NCBI GenBank assembly: GCA_958510875.1 | Contig: OY294070.1 | Span: forward strand, 41,926,306-41,990,305 | Length of the DNA: 64,000 nucleotides | Origin: Endomychus coccineus | Lineage: Eukaryota > Arthropoda > Insecta > Coleoptera > Endomychidae | Reading direction: 5' to 3' | Shown: positions 12,421-23,261 of the stretch, one piece after another | Position numbering within the stretch: the first letter of the stretch is position 1 | How the letters are laid out: every line of letters begins with the position of its first letter | The notes under the pieces: model-generated | What the model was told of the DNA's origin: nothing | What the model saw: only the letters and a program-made list of their open reading frames with translations | Databases searched by the model: none | Made by a program: the position numbers and the translations under genes

Positions 12421-13109
12421 TAGTGAATTTAAAATATGTTCGACTAACGCTGATTTTTCACCATTATTTTTCTTTCTATGGGCAAAATGTTCCTTTTACT
12501 TTGACCCACAAAGCATTTTGAACACGACTCACAATCGATTTTGTAAAACCCGGATCTGTTGGAGTCGGAAACTTCATCGGTGGTGTTGCCTAAACGAATT
12601 TTTAGCTTATTTTTACATCTAAAAACTGGTTATTCTGAAAACTTAGAAAAATTATGGAATTTATTAATCACTGAAGGATGTTAAGTGAAACTTTAGAATG
12701 TTATTCAAGTATTTGAAGTTAATGGGTCTGATTTGGTTTGTTGGATACGTACCTTTTTTGTTTAGAAATTGATTTATTGATCAAAGATTTGTCGTAACTA
12801 TTGTTCAACGCTATTTGCTGAAGTTTCTTAACTTCGGTGTTTTTGCTGGCTCAAGGGGACGTTCAATAATCTATGAATAAGACTATTAAATGGAGCTATT
12901 TTATATCTAAATGGTGTAGCTGAATCTGCGGGGTATAAGTTTGTTTGAGTGGGTTTTCTGTATATGTCGAAATCCAAGTGGTTACCATCTTTTATAATAT
13001 TAATCGAGGAACGGAAGCTGATTATCTGTTACTATTTCGACAGTGAATTTCACTGACTCAAATTAGCTATTAGCTATTAATTAGCTAAGTGTGTACACTA
13101 CAATTTATT
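12421..13109. other. Unassigned sequence between two PLE ends
   Basis: A 69-codon plus-strand frame begins at 12413 but has no family motif. I see no terminal repeats or coding signal in the rest. Confidence 0.4.
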
Positions 13110-13262
13110 AAATTCCGATTCATCTCCAGCTGAGGGTAACCTCTTGTTCACATAATTATCCCCAAATAGTATTCAAACAGGCACATTTTGATTTATAAGT
13201 TAGATTACTGTGCTGATGGCTACTTGGTAGCAAAAAGGTCCTCAGTACTTTAAGAGTATTTT
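13110..13262 (+). mobile_element. Penelope-like element 3' end with degenerate ribozyme core
   Basis: The segment holds GCTGAGGGTAACCTC, AACAGGCACATTTTGATTTA, then GCTGATGGCTACTTGGTAGC and AAAAAGGTCC, and closes with CAGTACTTTAAGAGTATTTT and GTGGATAAGGG. The last part is the shared 3' terminus of PLE copies here. The GATGGCTAC...GTAGCAAAAA block (13211-13240) is an eroded form of the hammerhead-like motif at 53759-53790. Confidence 0.6.
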
Positions 13263-13264
13263 TA

Positions 13265-13602
13265 GTGGATAAGGGTTTGTTATCTTGGATAAATCCTTAT
13301 TTAAGACATAAAAAGCAGAGTGTTGTTCTACAAGGTTGCGAATCAAATGAAAGCTCAGTTATCTCTGGAATTCCCCAAGGGAATCATCTAGGTCCAATCC
13401 CTTTTTCTCTATTTATAAATGATTTAATATCTAAAATAAAATATTGTATTCCTTCTTTATTCGCGGATGATTTGAAGATTTATCTCAGCATATGTAGCAC
13501 AGCTGACTGTTTTCATTTACAATACGATCTGAATGTTGTTGAACTTTGGTGTACAAAAAATTCTATGACATTAAAGTACATAGAGTTCTTTGGTTATTAA
13601 AC
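13265..13602 (+). pseudogene. LINE reverse transcriptase fragment
   Basis: The 111-codon frame carries GLLSWINPYLRHKKQSVVLQ, then GIPQGNHLGPIPFSLFINDL and the catalytic LFADDLKIYL. These are RT palm blocks of a Jockey/CR1-type non-LTR element. It begins exactly where the PLE 3' end stops and breaks off at 13600, where an hAT remnant begins. C-terminal LINE sequence resumes at about 14656, so the hAT piece probably landed in a LINE that later lost its middle part. Confidence 0.85.
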
Positions 13603-13604
13603 GT

Positions 13605-14470
13605 TAAAATGAGTAGTGATTTAGTTGCTGAAAAGATTAGTGATGACAGGGATATTTCAAAATCGATCATTTGATACTGATAATTGTAAAAATACTTATG
13701 GTTAACGGGATCTGAGGTACACAATAAATTATATTACTACTGGTATTGCTTGCTATTTACATCTGATACAACTTCATGTTGGGGGCAATCGGGTTATGAT
13801 GATTTGAAAAATTTAGCTCGTGGTATAGACAGAAATGAAAAATCGCAGGAACATATCACATCGAGTATTAAGTTTAAATTAACCGGTAAACAGAATATTG
13901 TTAAAGGAGGAAAACATATAATTTGGTAGACAAGAAACTACATCATAAACACTTTTTTTATGAAATTTTAGATACTATTAAAGGTCAAATTGAGATTCGA
14001 TTTTCCGATTTACATGAATTGAACTTTTTTGTATAACTTAGTTCTAAAATATAAATTTTTTGATAAAATAGCACTGCACAATGAATTATGCGTTATATAC
14101 TCGGATAAAGATATTTTAGGCCAGTACGACATTCACGCCGATATGATAAAATATATGATAGACAATGATTTGCAACAAGTTTTACCTCAGTTTTATAAAC
14201 TACTTTCTTTGACAGTCACCATTCCTGTCACGTCGGTGGAGAGATCATTTTCTACTCTCATACTCTCAAACGAATTAAAACTTACATGCCAAATACAATG
14301 GGCCAAAATCGTTTATACAATGTAAGTTTAATATCTATTGAAAAAGATTTAGTAAAACACTTAAAACAAAATGATACATTCTTTGATAATATTATGATCA
14401 TTTTTCGCAAACTAAAGACCGTAGAAACCGTTAATATATGAAAAAAGTTAATAAAATTAATTTAAAAAAA
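13605..14470 (+). pseudogene. hAT transposase remnant (ZMYM1-like), internally deleted
   Basis: The N-terminal part reads CWGQSGYDDLKNLARGIDRN then EKSQEHITSSIKF (about 13775-13890), the TTF-type zinc-finger end typical of ZMYM1-like hAT transposases. After a deletion the C-terminal dimerisation block follows at about 14180-14330: LLSLTVTIPVTSVERSFSTL. In a shifted frame the end continues with NVSLISIEKDLV. The RNase-H-like catalytic core is missing and there are several stops. It splits two LINE fragments. Confidence 0.75.
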
Positions 14471-14639
14471 CAAAATATGAAAATTTCCAAAAAAAAGAAA
14501 AAATATTAAAAATCCAAAAAAAATAAAAGACAAAAAACGAACAAAAAATTTTTTGCCAAGAGAAACTCTATACCTCCACGTTGGTTCTTGCTGGGTAACA
14601 ATTAATTTTGTCACTGAAGTAGCTGGTACGGTCGCTGTG

Positions 14640-15395
14640 CAAAGGTTAAAAGGCTGTGAATAGAGTATATTTTACAAAAACGTTTTATGTCCAGCCTCCT
14701 CTCTCAAAAATTCACGAGCCGCCACTGATGTTTGGCTACATAAAGAGACAAACTAGAGATTTTCAAGATATAAATTTCTTAATATTATTGTTTAACTCTT
14801 TGGTGCTTCATATCCTTGAGTACTGTAGTATAATCTGGAATCCTTACTTTGATATTTATGTCAATCGTATTGAGCGAGCTCGAATGAAATTTGTAAATTA
14901 TCTACTTTTCGAACTAAAATAAATAAAAAAGAACTAGATTACAATACTCGTTTAAATTTACAAACTCGTCGCAATATTAAAATGATTACTTTTGCCCACA
15001 AAGTATTAACTAATTTAGTTGACTCATGTGATTCACTTGCTCTCTTCTCATTTCATGTCCCAAGTAGTCCTACTCGCTCTAAAGAAACTATGGCAATTCC
15101 TCATCATCGGACACAATATGCTATCCATGCACCTATAATTATCATGTGTACCCTTATCAACAACCTTCCTCTGAACGTTGACATTTTTAATATATCTTGT
15201 TCCAAGTTAAAAACTATCTTTAGGCGTAGTTATTAATCTTTGCATTTTCTATTCTGTTCCACTATTTGTTACCCAATATTGTTAACACTTCTCTAAGTTC
15301 TTATAATCATAAGTTTATTTGGGACTTTGTCCTGTATATATATTGTTATGATTTCATTCCTTAAGCAACATAAAATAATAAAAATTGAACTTACC
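14640..15395 (+). pseudogene. LINE C-terminal and 3' tail fragment
   Basis: One frame at 14656-14922 contains LFNSLVLHILEYCSIIWNPY and VNRIERARMKFVNY, the conserved region C-terminal to RT (LVRSxLEYCSxIWxPY, then IExVQxKFLRY). The next frame (14982-15236) contains TFAHKVLTNLVDS and LINNLPLNVDIFNIS. The tail ends in AATAATAAAAATTGAACTTA near 15395. A frameshift near 14925 separates the two parts. It probably belongs to the same insertion as 13265-13602. Confidence 0.75.
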
Positions 15396-16066
15396 GAACA
15401 TTAAAAATCAGAAAAGAATAATAAAATATATAAATATGGAATTAAAAACATTATTGAAAGTTAAATTGTAGATAGTATAAGGTATTAAACAATGTAGAAC
15501 AAAATAAACCATAATGTAAAAAGAATAAGAAACTGTAAACAAGAAAACAGTGAAAGTGGATAAACGTACAGTGATACGAAAGAAGAAATCATAATTGAAA
15601 TAATTCCCAGACTATCATAAGATAGCACAAACTATTAAAATATGTTATAGATTTAAAATAGAATTAGGAAATTTGAGTTCTCTAATGTTATAGAAATGTT
15701 ATTGATATTTTATATTATGTATTAGATTTAAGAATTAGCAAGTGTCGAAATTGATATAAATATTGGAATAATCAAGTTAATATGAACCTTATCATAAGTT
15801 ATCTTATACTAAAATATGTGGAAAAATGTAGGCAATATTAATTCAAATAACAGAAAGCATAATCAATTTAAATAATTTGAAAATCTTCAATAATTCAAAA
15901 TTTATAGAATACTCTATTCTGATTGGTCGAGACAATTAAGAAACGTCAAATAGGTCAACAATTAAAAGTTATGTCAGTTTTCAACAATGACCAAAGCATC
16001 CTTGATAAGCAAAGAAAATATTTCATTGGTCAATTATGACATCAACTGGTTTCCTTTTGGAAGCCC

Positions 16067-16100
16067 TATAAAAGGAAACAGGAAGGAAGCTAGTTCAGTT
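16067..16100 (+). promoter_or_regulatory. TATA box and arthropod initiator
   Basis: TATAAAAG at 16067-16074 is followed 30 bases after its first T by the A of TTCAGTT (16094-16100). This is the spacing of an arthropod TATA/TCAGT core promoter, as seen also in the Gypsy LTRs at 19502 and 29482. It fits an LTR-type promoter, since no downstream host exon is apparent. Confidence 0.45.
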
Positions 16101-16917
16101 TGCATTTACATCTAAGATCCAAAGCATCTTCTGCAGGTCAAGCATATTTCCATAACCTTAGTTTTTGAATAACATCGGAGAACTCAAGTAGTCTCAGTAG
16201 CTTCGATAAGTTAAAGTAACCGAAGCTAGTAAAATATTTCTACGAATCAAGTAGTGTTCTTGAATCTTCATAAGAAAGTAAGGTTATAATAACCACAGCT
16301 AATAAATAGCATCGTATAGTATCCAGTCTTCGATAACGTTCCAGTATATTATTGAAGAGTTTTATATCTTTAAAAAGAATAAAACAAGTTAACAATTTTA
16401 TCAACAGTTCCTGAATTTCAAAAGAAGTAACCACGTAGTTTACCTGTGTTTGTGAATGTTTCAAAGCAGAGTAATTGTGTTTTTAAAGTGATAAATTAAA
16501 ATCATCAAGAATATACAAAATCAACTGAACATTGCTACATTTTCCATCATATAATTGCATATAACTTAAAAGTAAGTTTGTTTATAATATCATCATTGTA
16601 CCATCATTTATATATCTGAAAGTAAGATTGTTGTTTATAAGTAATAAGTAATATTAACCAGTTTTGGAGGTTAAGCATAGAATTGTAGAACATAAAACAA
16701 ATCGTAAGATATAACATAGAATCATTAATTTTAAATATAGAACTTTTAACATTCCAACAAATTATATATTGTGTTTAATTCCATAGAATATATAAAACGA
16801 ACATTTTCAATTCAAACCGAATTGTAAATAAAAATCAAATCGAAGCAAAATAAATAAAGAAAGCTAGCCGGAATAAAATTAAAGTAAAATTAAAAATTCA
16901 AACATAATAATCAATAA

Positions 16918-17005
16918 AACTCATAAGAGTTTTCTTAACAATTGTCACCACAGCGTGGGGCAATTAAAACTCATTAGAGTTTTCTTAACAATATATTATC
17001 AAATA
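16918..17005. repeat. 23-base direct repeat around a primer-site-like sequence
   Basis: AACTCATAAGAGTTTTCTTA then ACA is followed by ATTGTCACCACAGCGTGGGG and then by the repeat again with one change. The GCGTGGGGC end resembles some retrotransposon primer binding sites, so this may be an LTR end next to a primer site. Confidence 0.4.
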
Positions 17006-17313
17006 AATAAATATTTCTTAGTTATAATGTAATACACATAATTGAAACAGTGTTGTTTATTTCGTTTAATAAATGTATAATTGAATATTATATTTTATAT
17101 TCTGCAATAATTCTAGGAATATTATTCAAAGGGTAGATAGATGCTTTAGGCTTACAATTATCATTTGGTTTGAAGTTATTAAGTTTTGAGGCAAATTATG
17201 TATTTACAACAGCTTCGCTAAATTAAATCATAGTAGCAGAATAACGAAGAAGGGGAAGTTAAATAAACTAAATAAGAAGAAAATGAAATACGTAAGAGAT
17301 CATTTATTCTTAC

Positions 17314-17495
17314 CTTGATGTTTTTAATGGATATTCGCTCAGTCTTTTCAATTGGGGCGTTGTTGAGTTTCCAAACAAAGCTGACCCTGATATTTGTGTT
17401 ATTGACATCTAGATTTTGAACTTCGCAGATGAACTTTACCATTTTGCCGGGATCTCTAGTGACGTTTTGCAGATTTTTCGTGAATATCAATGTAA
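17314..17495 (-). CDS. Host gene exon: first half of an Ig domain (ROR-like receptor)
   Basis: On the minus strand the exon has an acceptor CTCCTATTTTAG before it and a donor GTAAGAAT after it. It starts in phase 1 (joining the single base left by the exon at 52176) and ends in phase 0 (joining 5544). It encodes about 60 residues, including DPGKMVKFICEV with the first Ig cysteine and VSFVWKLNNAPIEKTERISI with the core tryptophan. With the next exon it completes one Ig fold. WxxNxAPxxxxxRIS recalls the ROR1/ROR2 Ig domain. The alternatives are other receptors with one Ig after an acidic linker. Confidence 0.8.
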
Positions 17496-18031
17496 CTAAA
17501 ATAGGAGGAAATGTTATTAATTATTTGATTATTTCGAATACAGAAAACATTTTCGAAGAATACAAATTTTACAATTTCTTAATTATCCCTTGTGTGAATT
17601 ATTTAGAGCGACAATTACACAAAGGCAAATAAAAAAATTACGGATATAAAACTGTAACTAGTCAGAAACAAAGCTAAAATTGGCAACACAACATATAAAA
17701 TTGCTTTGATTTTCACTCTATATTTTACCCATTTGGAACAATAGCTCAAAAGTCATAAAGTTTTGTGAACTTTAAATTTGTGCGAAATGTGTAAAATACC
17801 AATAATTAATGTGTGAATTTGCATAAAACTGGTATAATATGATGTAAATTGTTTTGGTTTTCGAAAATAAGGTTATATTATAATCTGTCAATTATACCTA
17901 GATACTTTTGTGTTCCAGAAGGTAAATCCAATAAAAAAAATATTTTCAATATTCATACGAGTTACAAAAAAAAACTAGTAATTGTAACACACGATTTTAT
18001 GAAAGGAATGTGTGTGTGTTACTTCCCCATA
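17496..18031. other. AT-rich intron sequence, nothing recognised
   Basis: I see no repeat ends or coding signal between the Ig exon acceptor and the foldback element beginning at 18034. Confidence 0.5.
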
Positions 18032-19129
18032 TAATCTAGGAGCCAGAGCGATATTGATGGTCTGAACATTAACCCGATGGCATTATGGCTTATCGTTAGA
18101 AGACGGTTCAATGACCAATTCATCTCACAGATCGAATTTTCGCTGGCTGCTAGATCTCGAGATACAGCCTCCGCAAACTGTTTATTTTTTGACTGGAGAT
18201 TAACCCTTTTCAAGTTGCGGTTACTTGAAAAGCATGCCATTCTTATTCACTTCCACCATGTGCCATCATTTTTTATCGTGTCCGTTTATCAGGCTGACCA
18301 GTTAAAATTGGACCGAAAATGGACTGCAAATTAACCCTCCCAAACCTGATAAAAATGTTCATTGGTGTTAGCAATTGTTAAGATACCCTATGCCATCAAA
18401 AGTTATCGGTCCATTTCAAAGTAATTGGTCATTATTTGGACCAAAAATGGGTTTGTTTCTCAATTTGTGACTAAACCTTGCGGATTACAAGGTAACATGA
18501 TGGCTTCATGTTAAACAACTTTATTGGAGGTCAAATAAAGATGTAAAATTATTGCCATCACTCCTTGCCTATTCAACCCCAACCCAACCCCCCTAAAACC
18601 ACCCCCAAATCAAATAAAAAAACAAAACACGGCCGTTTCGATTTTAAACCCAGCCAGAATCTCAATAATTGACTAATTTATCATAAAATTGGTCATATAA
18701 TCCATATTATTCATATTTTTTTGGGGATGGTTTTAGAGGGTTTTGGGGGGTTGAAATAGGCAAGGAGTGATGGCAATGATTTTGAATCGTCATTTGACAT
18801 CCAATAAAGTTATTTAACATGGTGCCATCATGCTACCTTGTAAACCGCAAGGTTTGGCCAGGAAATTAGAAAAAAACATTGTTGGTCCAAATAATGGCAA
18901 ATTGCTAGGAAATGGACCGATAACTTTTGATGACATAGGGTATCTTAACAATTTCCAACACCAATGAACATTTTACACCAGGTTTGGGAGGGTTAACTTG
19001 CAGTCCATTTTCGGTTCAATTTAAATTAGTCAGCCTGATAAACGGACACATAACAATGGCATGCTTTTCAAGTAACCGCAACTTGAAAAGGGTTAACCTT
19101 GTAACGGGTTGCGTTACGGGATTGTATAG

Positions 19130-19133
19130 AACT
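19130..19133. repeat. Target site duplication AACT, left
   Basis: AACT precedes TGTAACG here and follows CGTTACA at 30869-30872, marking both ends of the kinase-bearing Gypsy element. Confidence 0.9.
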
Positions 19134-19501
19134 TGTAACGAAGTTCTTAAATTCTACATGAATGTTATAGATTGTCGATTGAGGCATGCGCATATTAATT
19201 ATAATTCAGGGTAATTGAATATTCTAAATCATCATAAATGCGTATACAGCAGTAGAATCCCAAAAGTTCCGAATAGATAAATCGTCATAGAGTAATTGAT
19301 AAAGGATATTATCCGGTGTAGCCCTTTGCATTATTGTTTTAGTTTGAATCCATGAATCGTGTATAGTGGATTCCATTCAAATCGTAGTAAAACCGTGTCA
19401 TTATCAAATAACGAAACAAGCGTCATAAGTAAAAGACAGGTTTCCACCAATTCCGCGCCGGCGAGGATACACCGGAGCAGAATGTCCACTAGCTGGGAGC
19501 A

Positions 19502-19535
19502 TATAAAAGCCAGTCGGTGGCTGAGGAAAGTCAGT
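19502..19535 (+). promoter_or_regulatory. LTR core promoter: TATA box and TCAGT initiator
   Basis: TATAAAAG starts at 19502 and TCAGT lies at 19531-19535, putting the likely start (A of TCAGT) 31 bases from the TATA start. This is the canonical arthropod arrangement. It divides U3 (19134 to about 19532) from R-U5. The 3' LTR keeps it unchanged at 29482-29515. Confidence 0.75.
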
Positions 19536-19950
19536 CTAGTTTAGACTGTCTTATTAACCAAGAGATAACATCTTGCAAGACAAAACAATTTGAGAAACCG
19601 AAATTTGACCATAAATTTAACAAAACCGAAATATTAATCAGGTAATTATAAGTCCGCTTAAAACAGAGAATCTCACCGTTTCCTCAATTGAGTTTAGGGT
19701 ATTGAATTTTAGTGAATTAAAGAGAGATAAAACAAGGGTATTGTATCGTGGTGACCGATCGTGTTTCGGTTGAATGAAAAAATTTAAAATTGAAGTTAAC
19801 ACCAGTTCAGGTTTTCGGGAACCAACGCCTAATCGCTGGAGGTGGCTGTATTTCTAGCGCGACTACCCTGGGGTACAGTCATTAAAGGTGAAAGGGCGGG
19901 AAGTCCTGACAACTAATTAGGTGTTTTTTATAGTGGTGCGAAGATCACTG

Positions 19951-20222
19951 TCTGACGAAACGGGCGGGCGGACTTTCGGATCTGAAAAGGGCAGAATTTC
20001 TAGCGCGACTACCCTGGGGTTCTGTCTGAAGTAAGTGAAGGGTACGTCCCAGCAACGTCAACAGACGGTAGGTTGGTTACACCATTTCCGCGAATTGAGA
20101 AACTGCAGTCTGACGACACGAGCGGGCGGACTTTCGGATCTGAAAAGGGCAGAATTTCTAGCGCGACTACCCTGGGGTTCTGTCTGAAGTAAGTGAAGGG
20201 TACGTCCCGGCAACGTCGACAG
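19951..20222 (+). repeat. Tandem duplication inside the LTR (period 158)
   Basis: TCTGACGA...GGGCGGGCGGACTTTCGG through to GTACGTCCCAGCAACGTC occurs at 19951-20064 and again at 20109-20222. A shorter third copy of its core, TTTCTAGCGCGACTACCCTG, lies at about 19852. The same three copies are in the 3' LTR. They lie downstream of the inferred start, so they belong to the transcribed leader. Confidence 0.9.
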
Positions 20223-20900
20223 GCTGTCGGGTTTTTCCGCCGGTATAGTATTTAATATTGTCTGAAGTCGAGGATTGCGAGGCAACACTCTTTGTTCTCT
20301 CTCTCTCTCTCTCTCTCTCTGCAGTAGATATTTTAGGACTGGCCTGTAACAAGGCGTATAGTTGAGAAAACTGAATGAGATTTATGCATTAGATTTGCTT
20401 GTTGCTTTACCGATCTTGCTAGTGTTTTCCCGACCGGAGCTGATTACCCGCCGTAGTTACCCGCTTTGCACGCTTTGGTGTCCGTAGCTTCCTTTTAAGA
20501 CTTAGCTTAATTCCCCGGCTTAATAGTTAAGGACGCTTCCGTCATTATTCCCGCTTACGTCCCGTTGGTGTTGGTTATTGATAACTGTAATCCTACCTGA
20601 ATAAATGTTTGAACAACCTTAATTATATATTAGTGATATATTACATCTTCTCTGTACTATCCCAATTGAGAAATAACCCAGAACCCTACGAGTGGTAAGT
20701 AAAATCTACAACTCAGTAGCTACTTCGAGCCATCTCGAGAACTTTGACCCCTGGAATTTATTTCTTCACTGAAGTTGCCCTGGCACAGGCTGTATAACGC
20801 AGTCAGAAGAGACCGTCACCACAGAGAACTCTTCCGGGGAGTAAACCTCGCAAATAAAATCTGGCGCTCGAGACAAAATACCGAAAAGTACGTTACAAAA

Positions 20901-20920
20901 TGGCGCCCGCGAGCAGGGAC
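20901..20920 (+). other. Primer binding site
   Basis: TGGCGCCCGCGAGCAGGGAC begins three bases after the LTR. TGGCGCCC plus CAGGGAC is what a tRNA-Lys type primer site looks like, but there are two extra bases in the middle compared with the usual 18-base lysine site. The exact tRNA is therefore uncertain. Confidence 0.75.
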
Positions 20921-21629
20921 TTTTGAAAATTGACCGAAGAGGAATTTTTTTTTTGTGATTCCGAAAAGTGAGAAATTGAATAATTTATTGCAATCGAACC
21001 GGTGGTCCGTTTTCAATGTAATTTCAGATATAGGGTGACAGAAAAACAAGCTTCAAGACTCCGACGTTTCGAATAAGTTTTCGAAACATCCCCAGGAGTT
21101 TGTTTTTGAATTTTGGAAATTTGGAAAAGTTTTGACAGAAACTTGTTCCCCGTGCTCACCAAGGTTGTTTGGTGAAATTAGTTTTTCGATCCACCTCCCC
21201 GTTTAAGGGGAAACATCAAGTTTTTAACAGAGAATCTGACTGAAAAATCGATTGTTCCGTGAGATGTAGAATTGTTAACTACACCTCAGCGTTTTGCCCA
21301 AATTTTGATTTTTGCCCATATTTTGCCCTTTGATTTTCCCAGTCAACCGTAGCCCGGATTGGGCAAGTCATAGCTCCTTTCCAACTAAATCGATACCGAG
21401 GAAGCCGTTGGTAACATTTTTGGGCGAATAGGCCCAACCGTTTTGGAGTTACCTCCCCAAATCGAAGTTACGTTGCCCAAATTGGGGCAAGTGATTCGAT
21501 TGCTTCTGCCTTATTGGAAGGAAGGTGTGAACTGGTTTTGGTTACCGCACCCTCTTCCGTTACCTACCCCCGAACAAAATAATTTATTTTTGGGGTTGAG
21601 AATTCTGATTTCGAATTTGATTGAATAAA
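20921..21629 (+). other. Untranslated leader before gag
   Basis: About 710 bases with no long open frame leading to the gag ATG. Together with U5 and the LTR duplication it gives the genomic RNA a leader of about 2 kb. I see no obvious packaging hairpin by eye. Confidence 0.6.
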
Positions 21630-23261
21630 ATGGAGATCCCTGGGTATACTGGTGCCATACCTAAGGTGCCGCAGCCCACGCCGAGCAATATTGAAGAAAT
21701 GGTAGCTCATTTTGACGAAATGGCCCAATCGTGGTCAACTGGAGAGGACAGTCAATCAGAAGCAACTGGAGTAGACTCAAAAGTCAGCTGGGTCTATTTA
21801 CTAAAGAAAGAACAGCTTCAGGAAATCCTGAACAATTATAGTATTGATAATACTGGAACCACCGATGATTTACGTAGGAGATGCGTAAGAGGGATCCGTA
21901 AAGGGACGATACGCCCACCCCGTGGAATACTAGACGCTCTAGCTAGTACCATGGCATCTCTTACAAAGGCGATATCCACAGAAGCAGCATTGAACACAAC
22001 ACCTACATTCAGCCCTGCAGGTGTTGCGTCAAGACCGCCAACGAGGAGTACACCGATCGTTCAGCCCTCCTATTGGGCATCTACATCTACAACAAATACG
22101 GTGACATTCACCCACACCGTATCAACCACGTCACCACCAATGCAGCCTACAACCAATTTTTCTCCGCCGAATGCTATGACTTATTCAAGTTATAGTAGGA
22201 CCCCGCCGTCGTATGTGATACCGCCGTGGATGCAAGCACCGACCGTTCTGCGAATACCGACAGTTCCGCAAGCCCCTAAGGTTCCGCATGTACCTAATAT
22301 TCCGCAAGTACCTGCACACAAAATTCCGGTTACTACACAACAAGGGTACAGTATTCCGGTGCCCCCTATTCAGCAACTACCGGGATATAATTTTCAAGCT
22401 CCGAACAATGCTCCAAGACTACATCAGTATCGACTACAGTTCAATGGCACGTCAGACCCGGCTACATTCTTGGAAAGATTAGACGAGATTGCGATGCAGT
22501 TAAATACACCGAAAGATGCATTGCTGCTATCATTACCGGAAGTTTTAGAAGGAACCGCACTATTATGGTACCGTAATAACCGTGGACGTTGGGCCACGTT
22601 TGCTGAATTCCAGAGGGACTTTACTCTATTTTTTATGGATGCCAACTATCACATTGATTTGGAGGTTCAAATCAGTCGCCGCCATCAAAGAGTAAATGAA
22701 CCCGCCGCTGCATACGTTGTGGATATGCAGACGTTAATAAGGAGGCATGGTGCCATGACTGCCGAACGTGAATTATTTTGGTTGCACCGAAATTTATTAC
22801 CTGATTACAGACAGTTCATCCGACAAGGAACTTTCAACGACGTGTCGTCGTTGATGCTCCAGGCAAAGGAATTTGAGAATCTGCAGGCTGAGCAGAGACT
22901 GATGCAGAAAAGGGCATTTCCTATGCCAGTGAGGGCACAAATGCCAAGTCCGACAGTGAAAATTTTGGAACCACAGGGTAGGCGACCCGTAGCTGAACCA
23001 GTCAAGTCTGTGGAACCGAATATCCCTGAGCCGACTTGTTGGGATTGTGGCCTACGTGGCCACTATAAGACGCAGTGTCCTACCAGACCGAAGGAAATCG
23101 CCACACAGCCTATGTCCTGTTGGAGGTGTGGACAAACCGGACATAGTCGGAATAATTGTAGGAATCCACCTAAATTATTCTGCTCTAGATGCCGCCGCCC
23201 CGGAATTATGTCACGCAACTGCCCTTGCAATAATCTGGGAAACGCTCAGGGGACTGTGTAG
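21630..23261 (+). CDS. gag: Gag polyprotein
   Basis: This is the structural protein that forms the particle and packages RNA. I start it at the ATG in AAAATGG (21630), giving 543 residues. The N-terminus has a SAP-like helix pair (LKKEQLQEILNNY, then TTDDLRRRCVRG, about residues 55-90). A long Pro/Thr/Ser-rich linker with repeated (I/V)P(T/Q)VPQ-like units follows. The retrotransposon capsid domain (about 268-400) contains FNGTSDPATFLERLDEIA and LLWYRNNRGRW. Two classic CCHC knuckles follow, CWDCGLRGHYKTQC (about 468) and CWRCGQTGHSRNNC (about 496), and then a His-less variant CSRCRRPGIMSRNC. The knuckle module is repeated in the last gene of the element. It ends next to a -1 slippery site. 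Confidence 0.95.
   Translation: MEIPGYTGAIPKVPQPTPSNIEEMVAHFDEMAQSWSTGEDSQSEATGVDSKVSWVYLLKKEQLQEILNNYSIDNTGTTDDLRRRCVRGIRKGTIRPPRGILDALASTMASLTKAISTEAALNTTPTFSPAGVASRPPTRSTPIVQPSYWASTSTTNTVTFTHTVSTTSPPMQPTTNFSPPNAMTYSSYSRTPPSYVIPPWMQAPTVLRIPTVPQAPKVPHVPNIPQVPAHKIPVTTQQGYSIPVPPIQQLPGYNFQAPNNAPRLHQYRLQFNGTSDPATFLERLDEIAMQLNTPKDALLLSLPEVLEGTALLWYRNNRGRWATFAEFQRDFTLFFMDANYHIDLEVQISRRHQRVNEPAAAYVVDMQTLIRRHGAMTAERELFWLHRNLLPDYRQFIRQGTFNDVSSLMLQAKEFENLQAEQRLMQKRAFPMPVRAQMPSPTVKILEPQGRRPVAEPVKSVEPNIPEPTCWDCGLRGHYKTQCPTRPKEIATQPMSCWRCGQTGHSRNNCRNPPKLFCSRCRRPGIMSRNCPCNNLGNAQGTV
23237..23243 (+). promoter_or_regulatory. -1 frameshift slippery site GGGAAAC at the gag/pol overlap
   Basis: In the gag frame the codons read CTG GGA AAC, placing G GGA AAC in the canonical X XXY YYZ register. 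The -1 frame is open from 23234 through the gag stop at 23261 and into pol. This explains how pol, which has no good start of its own, is made as a Gag-Pol fusion. The heptamer type is one used by retroviral gag/pro junctions. Confidence 0.8.

Larger units (their letters stand above)
5545..17313 (-). other. Host intron of about 11.8 kb filled with transposons
   Basis: This is the interval between the phase-compatible Ig exons at 17495-17314 and 5544-5397. Its minus-strand borders are GTAAGAATAA at the donor (17313 downward) and ATATTTTCAG at the acceptor (5545). It holds the satellite-bearing element, Penelope, LINE and hAT remnants described separately. Confidence 0.7.
15396..17313. other. 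AT-rich region with a possible LTR remnant
   Basis: No gene is visible. The middle part (15900-16950) is less AT-rich and has promoter-like and primer-site-like features listed separately, which suggests an eroded LTR. I cannot find both LTR ends or an internal coding region. Confidence 0.4.
19134..20897 (+). repeat. 5' LTR
   Basis: This 1,764-base copy begins TGTAACGAAGTTC and ends AGTACGTTACA. It carries TATAAAAG, an initiator, an internal duplication, a CT microsatellite and AATAAA signals at 20600 and about 20855. Compared with the 3' LTR it lacks a 12-base ATAAAAGTCATA-type insertion near 19332 and has a longer CT run. Confidence 0.95.

Noticed and set aside
18019..18334. Opposed frames in the left foldback arm
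   Set aside because: They mirror one another and repeat in the other arm; no domain.
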